Assembly: GCA_011037195.1 (NCBI GenBank)
Contig: JAAEAF010014365.1
Coordinates: forward strand, 210,478-274,477
DNA from: Triatoma infestans
Taxonomy: Eukaryota > Arthropoda > Insecta > Hemiptera > Reduviidae
Reading direction: 5' to 3'
Length of the DNA stretch: 64,000 bases
A model generated the notes under the pieces. It had not been told where the DNA came from, searched no databases, and saw nothing but the letters and a program-made list of their open reading frames with translations. Below, piece after piece: positions 45,466 to 56,003 of this stretch. Position numbers and translations under genes: made by a program. Position 1 is the stretch's first letter, and the number at the start of each line of letters is the position of its first letter.

Positions 45466-46127
45466 TACGTGTGAGAAACCGTGAGTAAATGTAATATTTT
45501 GTTTGAGCTACCTGAATTTTGTTAATTTTTGAGATATTTGGTTTACTCATACATAAAGGCCGTGCCCTAAAAAAGTGGGTGGGTGGGGGGCTCAAAAAAT
45601 GTATTTCCGGTCAAAATAGCTACGATCGCAGTGTACTTCCTTTTTTTTTTTTTTTATAGCACATTCATTTTTAAGAGAAAGTAAAAATTGTTAATTTTGT
45701 AAATAATTTGTTTCCATTTCTTATAATTATGGTGTATTAATTAATCTAAAATGTAACTAGATCATTATTTAATCTTAGACGTACGTCTAAAGTTTAATCA
45801 CTTAATGAATTAATTAAATCGAAAGAATAGTAATAATAGTAAATATTGGAATGTAGTGCTTGCGTTGGTGGTCATAATGTCTACGTTTCTCCTTGACCTT
45901 TCTCTCCTGTCATCAACTAACTCGCTCTTTTCTTCTGGTTGAAGAATTCACTAGTTACGTAATGAAATTTTATAAGAATCAAGGATTATTTTTTATTGGT
46001 TAGATAATGTTATTCTTTGCATAAAAATATGCATTATAAATTAGTCTATATTAAAAAAAAAAAATTTTTATTCATTCGTCTTTGTTCTCATATTCTAGTA
46101 AATTTCTTCATTAAAATCTATATTTTA
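45466..46127. other. Gene-free stretch
   Basis: AT-rich; no gene recognised. Confidence 0.4.
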
Positions 46128-46394
46128 CTTTCTCTTGCTGCTCTTACAGCAGTAAGAGAAAGTATTCTGATCGTGTATCAAGTTTTCCCCGGATATACAC
46201 GTTTTGAGATCCCCTGAGTTCCGAAAAAGTACTTTTTAGAAGTTGGTTTTATGTGAATATTGGTATATCAGCATAACTCAAACACGCAAAATCATAGAAA
46301 GTAAAAACTGGGTATTTCGTTTGGGTTCTACCAGCAGAACTAACGATAAGGTGTTGGTCAAAATAGGTCATCTGATCACTTTATTGAATGATTG

Positions 46395-46580
46395 TTTTAC
46401 TTCAGAGCATCAGAGTTATTTTCCGTGTGATAGCTTGTTTTTTTTTTTTTTTTATGGTTATCGATCGGTTTCGGGCGTTCGCCTATCATCAGGATGTTTT
46501 TGTCAAAACAGTGTGATGATCTTGGTTATCATGGAAAATATCTCTGATTGTTTTCAGCTCTGCGGAACCAATCATAAAGT
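46395..46580. mobile_element. Collapsed inverted Penelope-like pair
   Basis: Left arm CATCAGAGTTATTTTCCGTG with hammerhead; right arm GGAAAATATCTCTGATTG and CTCTGCGGAACCAATC is the inverse of the array-unit start. The right arm has lost its ribozyme. Confidence 0.6.
46456..46496 (-). ncRNA. Hammerhead-like motif (CTGATGA variant)
   Basis: Minus strand: CATC, CTGATGA, TAGGC-GAAC-GCCC, GAAACCGATC, GATA. It has the canonical U at position 7. Confidence 0.62.
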
Positions 46581-46740
46581 TGTTTTACTTGTTGACGATT
46601 TTCTCGTGAACAGCTCCAAAGATATTCTTTTTTACAACTTAATGATATCAACTATACATACAAAGTTCTACAACTTTTATTCGAAATATTTTTTCCCAAT
46701 AAAATTCTTTTTAGTGGGGTTGGGGAGGTGGTTACGCTAA

Positions 46741-47887
46741 AAGATCAAGTTTATACTTGTTTGCCTAAAGGGCGCCCTCTTTTTCAAGCACCTGTAAAAT
46801 TGGTTTAAACTTAAAATCACGATCATAAATCCTTCCATAATGCCCCCATTTCTATTAAAAAATACTTGAGCTTCCTAGTTGAGATCGTGTCGGTGGATTT
46901 TCTAGAAAACCGTTGTTTCGCCCATATTGCAATGAGCCTCTTCAGGATCGTTACACCTTGAATGCTAATGCAGCAAATGGCTAATAGAGCTAATGGAAAT
47001 TTCATATTTGCTGCCCCACATTAGTTTTCATTGTGGTCCCTTCTGCATCTCTTTTAATTGAGACATTTTTCTAATGTATAATCGATTTTTGGACGATACT
47101 GGAGGAGCTGCCTCATTAGGCTTTTCTGAAAAGTAATTTAATTTACAGTTCTACCCACCCCCAAATGCTTAATAGACATCAAAAGCGTTGTAAGCGTTGT
47201 TTAAAGTTTGAAGAAAATTAAAACGGAAGTGCAATTTCACGGAATAGTTTTTGGAATTTATGGAATTTCCATGAAATTGGGTCCAATGATTTTCTTTAAA
47301 CACGGAATACGGTTAATGATCATTGAGGTTTCCATGGGTATTTTCACGAAAAACATTTGAGTTTCCTCGTTGAAACTGCGTCAGTGATCCATATTGCGAT
47401 GAACCTCTTCAGGGTCATTATACACTGAATACTAATGGAGCAATGAACCTTAGTAGAGAAGGGGCGTAGCATGAAAGGACCCAACAAGATTCATTGCTCC
47501 ATTTGCTTTCAAGGTATATCGGCCCTCGAAGAATCTCATTGAATATGGGCGAAACCTCGGTTTCTAGCCAGCCATTGACACGGTCTTAACCTGGGAAACA
47601 TGAGTGTTTTTTTCATGAAAATGGGCACGAAAACCTAAAATATCATAAACAAATAAAAAAAATTCCTTTTCTTTTTGTGGTTTTTAATTTTTTAGACGAC
47701 GTAAATTAAAACAAAAACCAAACATCTGAGTTCGTATGGGAATTTTTGGGAATGAGGAAGTGGATAGGTATGCCAAATTAGGCGCATGTCTTCCTTTCAT
47801 TGGTTCTGAGCCTGCTGTTGGCATGTTTTCTGGCACATGTCTGTCAGGCTTCCATTAATGGACAGCTTTACAGCATTCATCCTTATG
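46741..47887. mobile_element. Cluster of second-family hammerhead termini
   Basis: Minus-oriented motif at about 46903-46952, another at 47370-47418, and a plus-oriented one at 47523-47567. The last two sit in an inverted pair of about 125-bp arms (47325-47440 and 47490-47615) joined by TCCATTTGCTTTCAAGG. From 47600 a ~130-bp spacer leads into the RNase H remnant at 47736, exactly as at 41800-41940. Confidence 0.55.
47523..47567 (+). ncRNA. Hammerhead-like motif, second family
   Basis: CCTCGAAGA (one change from CCTGAAGA), long stem II ATCTCATT...AATATGGGC, GAAACCTCGG. Relatives at 46903-46952 and 22911-22962 keep CTGAAGA or GTC, so the ancestral motif was probably complete. Confidence 0.45.
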
Positions 47888-48525
47888 TTTTTTTGGTGTT
47901 CGTTACGACCGCGGTATTCAATATTGTAAATTGGATGTTGAGGTTCGATCCTACAAAAGAACTCTTTTTAAATTTCTACCGACGTTTCTGCAAATTTATT
48001 GCCTTCTTCAGGGTCTGTACAAAGGTTTTAATACAAATCAATAAAAAATAGAAACAACATAAAATATAAACTTTAAATAAATATTTTCAAAATAAGTTTT
48101 TTTTTTAAATAAACTAAATAAAAAGTATGATATATATAGCACATTTAAATTTATTATAAACTATTGTTGTAGAACAGATCAATATTAAACTAAATCACAA
48201 GTATTAAAACTTTGATAATATGTGGCATATATAAGAGTAAAGTATGGAAATAACTAAGGAAATGTAGTTACAAAAATTTTCAGTTAGAATTACAGTAGTA
48301 ATTACTCTCGTTTAACCTGTGCCATACCATCATCAAGTGTTATGGACATTGGATGGTTCACGGTTTATAAAGGGCTAGGAGAGCGGATGGGAAAACCGTG
48401 TCTTAGTCTATATCAGTGTTACCATGTCCCCTCAAGTAGGTAATAAATTTGCCGAAACGTCTGTATAAATTTAAAAAGAGTTCTTTTGTATGGCCGAACC
48501 TCAACATCCAATTTACAGGATTCAT
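47888..48525. mobile_element. Penelope-like terminus pair with 10-bp duplication
   Basis: Flanked by CATCCTTATG (47878-47887 and 48526-48535). Inverted arms of about 100 bp: TAAATTGGATGTTGAGGTTC near the left end and the inverse near the right end. Each arm carries a hammerhead-like core. The ~430 bp between them is AT-rich without coding capacity. Confidence 0.75.
47976..48017 (-). ncRNA. Hammerhead-like motif, fourth family
   Basis: Minus strand: ACC, CTGAAGA, A, GGCAA-TAAA-TTTGC, A, GAAACGTC, GGT. The mirrored plus-strand copy at 48430-48467 keeps GAAACGTC but has CTCAAGT. Confidence 0.6.
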
Positions 48526-48990
48526 CATCCTTATGGATGAGCAGAGTTGGTTGACGGCAGTCCAATATGATGCTCATCGGAGGTCCGGACAGGGCTATTA
48601 GTAAGAAGTCGATGTGTATTTCACGGTGCTCTCTCATGCATCTGGTTGGATCTTTTACTGGACATTCTGCTTCAAGGAGATACCTGTACGTGATTGGGCT
48701 CATGCTGGATCCATTTGTTAAGTCTGTGAGACAGAGGAGGAAACACCCATCCATCTTTATGACAGATTGCCTGGGCTGTGAGGAAATTTGGTTCAGAACC
48801 TTTGGTCGGGCGGAAGAGCTTAGGCTATTTTCTCCCCGTTAAGGTGATTATCCGATTTGTTCGGACTGTGGTGAATCTTAGATGGTTAGCCCCGTATCTG
48901 GATTTTTTTGTTCTAGACCTGGTTTGTTGTGGTTTTTCTTGAGGTAGCTATATGGGAGCCCAGTGTGGTTTTGAATAGCGTAGGGTTTGG

Positions 48991-49967
48991 CCCCTCCCCA
49001 CAGACAAATAATAATAAATATTTGAATAAATTAAAAAAAAAATCTCTAAAAGAAAAGGGACAGAATTTTTTGGTTTTTCTACCCCCAATTTCACTTAACA
49101 TTTTTATTTAGTGCGATATCCAATATTCTTCCACATGGCATACATATCAACAGAATGAGGATTGAAATCCTAAATTTATATCAAATCTAAAGGAATGTGG
49201 TTCTCTCAAGGAGAAATTTTTTTTTTTTTAATTTATTTTACTTTAATCATGTTTATATTTAATGTTTACTTAAGTCGGTTAATGATACCCATTTTAATAA
49301 GTAAACAATAAAGAAAATATGATAAGAATGTAAAAAGATAAAATGCCAACATTTATGTTTATTTATTGCTATTTAATTTGCGTAAAATTTTATCTAGAAA
49401 TCTTTTGTTAAATAAATAAATAAATAAATAAATAACAGTTTGTATATGGTAAAAACCAGTCGAGTTTCTTTCTTAGTTATCTTTTTACAATTAATCAACA
49501 ATTCCTTTAAAGAAAAAGAAAAGAAAAAAATTAACTTTAACAAAACATATGTTTCTAATGTTCATACAAAAGTGGTTGTTTTAGCAAGCGCCATTTTGAG
49601 AGCCAATGCAACCTTCTTTTGTTTTAACTGATAAAAAAGAAGAAATCTGCTATAAAATACTCACACATCTTTCTCTTAATAGAATTTCCACCAATTTGTG
49701 ATTTTTACTGAAGTTAACTAATTTTAATATTAAACAACTAGGAGAATCTAAAGTAAAAACTAGAGTTGATGGAAGCGTGACCTCCTGCTGTACCAGAATC
49801 CCTAAAGTACACTTACTCGTAACAATGTTTTTAAAACAAAGGTGATGATAATAAACCCCGATAAATAGAAAATTAATATAATTCCAAAGACCGATAAACA
49901 AAGGACAAAAATTGTTTTTACCAAAGGTGATTTTGGAGTAAGTATATCAGGTTTAAAAAAGAACAAA
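48991..49967. other. Gene-free stretch
   Basis: AT-rich. (AAAT)n at 49409-49434. ACTCACACATCTTTCTCTTA at 49661-49680 is an old 3' end of the ~1-kb family. No gene. Confidence 0.45.
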
Positions 49968-50971
49968 AAAATCTGGTGTGAAACACTCACACAACTTTCT
50001 CTTATTCCAGTTTTCAAAATTATAATTGACAAATTTTATAGCTAGTGTAACAAATTTAATGAAATTCGTCAAAAACTGAAAAAAAAAAAAAAACTGTTCA
50101 GAAAAAACGCACTTCCGGTTAACTAACTTTCTTGAAATTCGGAATTTTGGCCATCTATTTATTTCTAATTAATTTGGTTTGGATGATAGAATTGTATAAT
50201 CAACTAGGATAGCACTTTAGAGAAAAACATAATCCCTTCCCCTCCCTAAAAGTACCTTTAAATGAATTTTCCCAGAGAAATGTTTTAAATAAAAGTTGTA
50301 CATCTTTGTATGCGTAGTTTATTTACGAAGTTTCAAGAAAATCGCCGGAGACATTTTTGAGAAAATCGCGAAAAAGTGAAAAAAAATCATTTAGTAAAGT
50401 GGTAAAGTAAACGCTCTTTCGGTCATCAGATTTTTATCAAACTCGGAATTTCTACAACACACCTAATTTTAATTAACATTATTTAGATGACAGAATTGTT
50501 TAATAAACTGAAATAGCACTTTAGAGGAAACCGTAACCCCACTCCTCCCCCAAAAGAACCATTAAATGCATTTTTTCGGAGAAATGTTTCAAATAAAAGA
50601 TGTAGCTCTTTGTGTGTGTAGTTGATGTAGCACGTTTCAAGAAAATCGTTATAGCTATTTTTGAGAAAATCGCAAAAAAGTAAAAAAAAAAAACAACTAG
50701 TAAAGAGGTACTTCCGGTTGAGGAATTTTGACGTATAACGTACTGTCGGATCCCATGGTGATACCTAAACGGAATATCAAGTTTGAACATTCTACGGTTT
50801 TTCATTTTTGAGCTATGCTGTTCACATAATACATACACACACACCATTTGCTAAAAACCACTTTTTTTGACTCAGAGGACCTCAAAACGGATATTTCCGG
50901 TGAAAACTCGATATCGAAAATTTGACACGATTACAATACTTCCTCTTTACTAGGAGTAAGAGAAAGTAAAA
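49968..50971 (-). mobile_element. ~1-kb T-ended family (HINE-like), full copy
   Basis: Minus strand. 5' ACTTTCTCTTACTCC at 50967-50953; set-back inverse at 49994-50008 (one mismatch); perfect 3' hairpin GTGTGA-GTGTT-TCACAC at 49992-49976; T-run end near 49968. Both body units and both GGGG-GG-TTA blocks are present. Confidence 0.87.
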
Positions 50972-51097
50972 AATTAAAAATCGCCAAAAAACTGAAGAAA
51001 AATAAATGACATTCACTAAAGCCGCATTTCCGCTGAACCGATTTTCTTCTAAATACATTTAACTCATATTAACATTCTGTAGAAGTTAAAAAACTGT
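50972..51097. other. Degenerate spacer
   Basis: Traces of the ~1-kb family (CCGCATTTCCGCTGAACCGA). No gene. Confidence 0.4.
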
Positions 51098-51300
51098 TAG
51101 TACAATGGTGCCCAAACTGCGGCACAACACACGACTTTAAAAATAAATAAATAAATAAATAATTTTCTAATGTTTTTTTATTGAGATATATTTGAGATAC
51201 TTTTGTCTCCATGGAGGGAAAGGCTCGAGGATTGGTTTTATTAACGTTTTCAACAATACGATACACGCTCTTCAGTTTAAAATCTGCTGCAGTTCAAATA
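51098..51300. mobile_element. Possible hAT-like end
   Basis: CAATGGTGCCCAAACTGCGG resembles the CAG-GGT-CCAAACTGCGGC termini of many hAT transposons. An (AAAT)n run (51141-51161) and a short minus-strand ORF follow, but no second terminus or transposase motif was found. Confidence 0.3.
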
Positions 51301-52314
51301 TAGTGCTGCAATCTGTCATTCAATTTAAAGACTGGACTTTTTTATAAATCCCATCTTCCCCAGAGATAGCGCTCGCCTCACAATCCTGCCCTCTTTTTTT
51401 GTTTTGGCAGCATCAAAATTTTAATTCAGAAACAAAATTCTATAGAAACCAAACTTCTGGTTATCTGTATCGAGGTCCCGTCGAAGTTATCTAAACGGAA
51501 GTTTCTAGTTAGGGCTTTCGGTATTTTTTCGTTTTAGAATTATTGTTTACATATGGAGCGCAAGAAAGAAAGAGAGATATTTGTTAAAAATACCATTTTG
51601 GTGTTCAGGAAACCTCAAAAAAACCCATATTCCAAATTATAGTAATACTTTCTCTTGCTGTAGTGCAGTTATAGAATGTAAAAATAGTAACCTGATTACA
51701 TTAAACATAAAATATAACCTTACATTTCCTAGTAATTTTAAACTAGTAACCTTCTTATATCATTATAGTAGAATTTATTATACAGTTTTTATTTTCCTAA
51801 GAGTTCTTTATAACTTTAATAGTAAAATATGTCATAAGTCGGTTCTCTATTGCAGTCATATACGTTTAACACGAAAACGCTTAACATGATAAATCTGTTA
51901 ACACGAAATCATACTGCGGTCCCAACGAAATACTATGTAATTCATTCATTTTCTTTTTTTTTCTTTTAACTCGAAAAGTTTTCGGTTCTCGGACGTACAA
52001 AATATACTTGTTTTTCTGCAGTCGCATCGTCACCCAGATTTTTTTTAGAACAAAATAAACTATGGCAGCCACTGTTGCTAAGTTACCTACATCCTACGTC
52101 TTTGGGTAGTTTGCGGCACTGCCACTGTTAACACATTTCAATCTACTGTCAGTTAGTTTTCAAATTCGGCTGTGTCGAAGTCGGTGAATCTCCGCATCAG
52201 AAATGCATAACATCATGAAAAGTATACGCGGTTATTTAGATGCGCATACGAATGGCAATACTTCGGGATATGGTTTGCCACTTCATTTGGAACAAACAAT
52301 TTATATATATGTGG
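51301..52314. other. Gene-free stretch
   Basis: AT-rich; ORFs 51581-51889 and 51881-52072 lack motifs. CTTTCTCTTGCTGTAGTGCA at 51650 may be a ~1-kb-family 5' end. No gene. Confidence 0.4.
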
Positions 52315-54422
52315 ATATATGTGGTATTGTGTAGGGGCAACATATATTGTCCAACACATCATATTAGATAAATAATTAGGGTGTAACAGCAACCTCTGGC
52401 AATACTTCGGGATATGGTTTGTCACTTTATTTGGAACACAAAATTTCTAATAAACCATGGTCCGATTCGTTCGCCTTCAAAAGTTATTCTTCATTTTGGA
52501 AAATTTTCAATTTTCATACTTTTTCTCATAAAATTGATTATATCTCAAAAAGTTTTTCACATAAATCATATTCAATTACACCTTTAGAAAAGGCATTAAA
52601 TTCCCTATAAGAAACAGAAGTTTCATTTTAATTGAATTAATTATAAGGTTTTTCAGAGACTTTAAACTTAACTCTACAGCTCTTCGACTGTTAAATATCA
52701 CTTTTCAATAGTATTTTCTTATAAATTTCTTTAAGGCTAGCGTACGGTCCGGTTACAGAAAAAATATCTACATTTCACCAGCTTTCCAACGATAATAATA
52801 TCATGGGGTTTCTTTCTTGTTTTCTTAAAGAAAATGCGAAATAAATGTAAAAAACCACAAAATGAAAATTGAGAGCTGTTACAAAAATGTCACAAGATTA
52901 ATTAATGATCCTGGAATGAACTTTGGAATTGTTATCTCACGATAGAAATCCGTCTAATTCTAATAATCAGAAACATTTAGTCGTGATTTAGCTGGTCATA
53001 CATTCAAAATGCCAGAGTTCTTTGTCATAGAATAGCGAGATATGGTTTTTATTTATGGGTTTTGTAACGGCAGCGCGGAAGCTGCAGCTGAGTATACTAG
53101 CCGCCTGCCTAACAGGAAACCATATAAGCAGCGTATTAAAGATAGGGGAAACCGGTTCTGTGAGAATAAACTACCGAGGAAACTTGATCGTTCTTACGAA
53201 AATTCATGTTCAGTTCTTGAATGTGTTTGATGACGATTCTACCCTTAGCACACGCAGAGTGGCATTGTCGCTAGGTTTGTCACATCAGACGGTGCACAGG
53301 TATCTTCGAGGGGACGATAGATATCTGTATCATGTGCAGCAAGTACAGTATTTGCTAGAACGTGATTACGCCTGTCGTACTCAATTTTGTATTTGGCTGC
53401 TACAACAAACAGCCCAGAATCGTCGTTTCCCCCAAAACATTTTGTGGACCGATGAGGCGACGTTTACTCGAAATGGTTCTTTAAACACCCGCAACATGCA
53501 CTAATGGAGTACGAGAATCCCCGGGCAACCAGAACGTCGTCAGAACGATCGGTTTCCTCGATAGTTTATTCTCACAGAATCGGTTTCCCCTAGTTTTTAA
53601 TACGCTGCTTATATGGTTTCCTGTTAGGCCAACGGCTAGCATACCCAGCGGCAGCTTCCGCGCTGCCGTTACAAAACCCACAAATAAAAACCATATCTCG
53701 CTATTCTATGACAAAGAAATCTGGCATTTTGAATGTATGACCAGCTAAATCACGACTAAATGTTTCAGTTTATTAGAATTAGACGAATTTCTATCGTGAG
53801 ATAAGAATTCCAAAGTTCATTACAGGATTATTAATTAATCTTGTGATATTTTTGTAACAACTCTCAATTTTCATTTTGTGTTTTTTTTACATTTATTTCG
53901 CATTTTCTTTATGAAAACAATAAAGAAACCCCATGATATTATTATCGTTGGAAAGCTGGTGAAATGCAGATATTTTTTCTGTAACCGAACCGGACGCTAG
54001 CCTTAAAGAAATTTATAAGAAAATACTATTGAAAAGTGGTTTTTAACAGTCGAAGCGCTGTAGAGTTGAGTTTAATGTCTCTGAAAAACCTTATAATTAA
54101 TTCAATTAAAATAAAACTTCTGTTTCTTATAGGAAATTTAATGCTCTTTCCAAAGGTGTAATTGAATATGATTTATGTGAAAAACTTTTTGAGATATAAT
54201 CAATTTTATGAGAAAAAGTAGGAAAATTGAAAATTTTAGAAAATGAAGAATAACTTTTGAAGGCGAACGAAACGGACCATGGTTTATTAGAAATTTTGTG
54301 TTCCAAATAAAGTGACAAACCATATCCCGAAGTATTGCCAGAGGTTGCTGTTACACCCTAATTATTTATCTAATATGATGTGTTGGACAATATATGTTGC
54401 CCCTACACAATACCACATATAT
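52315..54422. mobile_element. 2.1-kb palindromic DDE transposon derivative
   Basis: Two inverted arms of about 884 bp (52315-53198 and 53539-54422), outer ends ATATATGTGGTATTGTGTAG and its inverse, around a ~340-bp single-copy centre. The arms differ by scattered substitutions and small indels. The centre and the adjacent left arm encode the N-terminal half of a DDE transposase; the right arm repeats only its first ~45 codons, inverted. TA at the ends would fit Tc1/mariner-type insertion, but the AT-rich flanks make this weak evidence. Confidence 0.8.
53042..53545 (+). pseudogene. DDE transposase, N-terminal half (DEATF type)
   Basis: Begins VFIYGFCNGSAEAAAEYTSR in one frame (53042 on), a Tc1/mariner-like N-terminal helix region. 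After a frameshift near 53170 it reads STLSTRRVALSLGLSHQTVH, a second helix-turn-helix, then YHVQQVQYLLERDYACRTQF and LWTDEATFTRNGSLNTRN. In the DEATF block the Asp of WTDE is the first catalytic residue of the DDE triad. A stop at 53502 and a frameshift are followed by ENPRATRT, and coding ends where the right arm begins. The second and third catalytic residues are absent, so it cannot be active. The family is the Tc1/mariner-related group common in insects with FNSRNSH-type motifs; exact placement is uncertain. Confidence 0.82.
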
Positions 54423-54783
54423 TTGAAATTCGATGTTTGAAATTTAAGAGAATCTAAATTTAAAAACGATTTTTTTGGAGCAAAGTACAACCTCATCGTT
54501 CCCCCATAAACCCAGCTCAAATGAATTTTCTCGTGAAAAGTGATAGGTCTCTTTATGTATATTTAGTATAACCAAGTTTAATGAAATCCGTTGGTGAAGA
54601 TCAATGGAAAAAATATCGCAGTAAGCTGAAAAAAAAAAACTGTTCAATAAAGTTGTACTTTCGGTTATCCATTTTTGTCTTAAAACTCGCTATTCTGGCA
54701 ATAAATTTAATTCTAAATTACATTATGTGATGATAGTATCGAATAATAGACTAAAACAGCACTTTAGGGTAAAGCATAACCCC
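54423..54783 (+). mobile_element. Degenerate body unit of the ~1-kb family
   Basis: AAAAGTGATAGGTCTCTTTA, GTTGTACTTTCGGTTATCC, AGCACTTTAGGGTAAAGCA. It continues at 55511 after the Penelope-like block. Confidence 0.5.
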
Positions 54784-55510
54784 ATATGTTTATGTCAGAG
54801 ATATTTTCCGTGATAACCTGCTTCTTTTTGTGGTCATCGACCGGTTTCGGGCGTGTTCGCTCATCATCAGGATGCTTTTTGTCAAACAGTGTGGTATCAT
54901 ACATTTGCCCAGAGCAAATTTGTGTGCAGTATTTCTACAAATATTGTAAAGGAATAAACACTCTTTTGTTGAGGAAATTTATCCCAACAAGAGTAGTCAG
55001 CTTCATGTTGCAAGGATCAACGTTTTCAGGCTGCTTTCTCTACTTGAAAAACTACTGGAAAAGCTATCTAGAAGCGCATTATTTCTTCCGTCACGCCCGC
55101 CCCTACCAAACCGCTTTAAAAATGTTTGTGAGCTGTGCATAGAATCCTGGACAATTGTTGGAAGGCTTGTTTCCAGACTGGCAGTTTCCTTCTTGAGAGT
55201 GTATATAGTCATATTGCATGTTAATTTTTAATTCTTGATAGTTAATTTCAGACTGACTTCAACTCTAAAAATTGGTGATCTTAAACACGATTTTTGGTAG
55301 CTCTTGGAAGGTAGCTATGCATAGCTTTTGCTGGGAACTTAATAATAGAAGGTCCTGTTCAGTACGGGTGGGTGTGATGGAAGAAGTGTTGCGCGTGGAA
55401 CAGCGCTGAAAAGGTTGACGTCTACAACATGAAGCTGACTACTCTTGTTGGGATGAATTTCCTCAACAGAAGAATGTATAAACTATTACAATATTTTTTA
55501 TAGAAATATT
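54784..55510. mobile_element. Penelope-like block with inverted arms
   Basis: It starts with the array-unit-like GTCAGAGATATTTTCCGTGA and a hammerhead core, then a ~100-bp segment (54927-55027: GTTGAGGAAATTTATCCCAA, GAGTAGTCAGCTTCATGTTG) that recurs inverted at 55406-55509. The ~380-bp spacer has no coding motif; ORFs at 54786-55142 are chance. Confidence 0.6.
54832..54875 (-). ncRNA. Hammerhead-like motif (CTGATGA variant)
   Basis: Minus strand: GCATC, CTGATGA, TGAGCGAACACGCCC, GAAACCGGTC, GATG. Stem II has a 2-base insertion but the core is complete. Confidence 0.65.
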
Positions 55511-56003
55511 CCACATAAATTACATCTAAAACAATCAGAAATTAGATTAAAACGTTTTTGCAAAATGTTTCGAAGTTTCCTCCAAGTACGAAAAAAATAT
55601 GTTTTTTAGCGTGTGGTCTTCCTAGATGGTTGAATTAAATATCACAAAAACGAACAAATTTCATGAAGCTCAAACTTGTTACACTACAAGGTTTTATCAC
55701 AAGTTTTTCCAGTAGGCTTTTTTCAGTTTTGTCGTGATTTTTCTCGTAAATGGCTCCTTCATGATTTTCTTCAAAATCCATAAAATATCTACATTATTTT
55801 TATGAAACATTTTAATGGGAAAAATCGATTTTTTTGTGGGAAGTTCTGAAGGAAAAGTAGTTTTAAAAAGCTTTCCGCTAACAGTACAATGTATAGTTTC
55901 CATCACCTTGTTTAATATTAATAATATACATAGAAACATTGATAGCATTGCAAATTTGAAGGAAATCTGTCAACCGGTAAGTTCGGCGTCTTTTTAGTAT
56001 AGA
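55511..56003 (+). mobile_element. Degenerate piece of the ~1-kb family
   Basis: Phrases such as TTTTTAGCGTGTGGTCTTCC, AGGCTTTTTTCAGTTTTGTC and ATGGCTCCTTCATGATTTTC. Boundaries lost. Confidence 0.5.

Larger units (their letters stand above)
46128..46740 (+). mobile_element. ~1-kb T-ended family, truncated, with ribozyme insert
   Basis: ACTTTCTCTTGCTGCTCTTA 5' end, TTTGGGTTCTACCAGC block, then interrupted at about 46395-46580 by an inverted Penelope-like remnant, then CAACTATACATACAAAG and TGGGGTTGGGGAGG from one body unit. Confidence 0.65.
47736..48842 (+). pseudogene. LINE RNase H C-terminus split by an insertion
   Basis: MGIFGNEEVDRYAKLGACLP...SGTCLSGFH runs to about 47875 with one stop, is interrupted by a 638-bp insertion (47888-48525), and resumes at 48536 with MLIGGPDRAISKK, LVGSFTGHSASRRYLYVIGL, then HPSIFMTDC and FRTFGRAEELRLFSP, stopping at 48840. 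It supplies the C-terminal end missing from the copy at 41940-42306. The 3' flank to about 48990 matches 37683-37839. Confidence 0.75.

Noticed and set aside
45119..45595. 158-residue minus-strand ORF
   Set aside because: It spans the junction of two nested repeat copies and has no counterpart in other copies.
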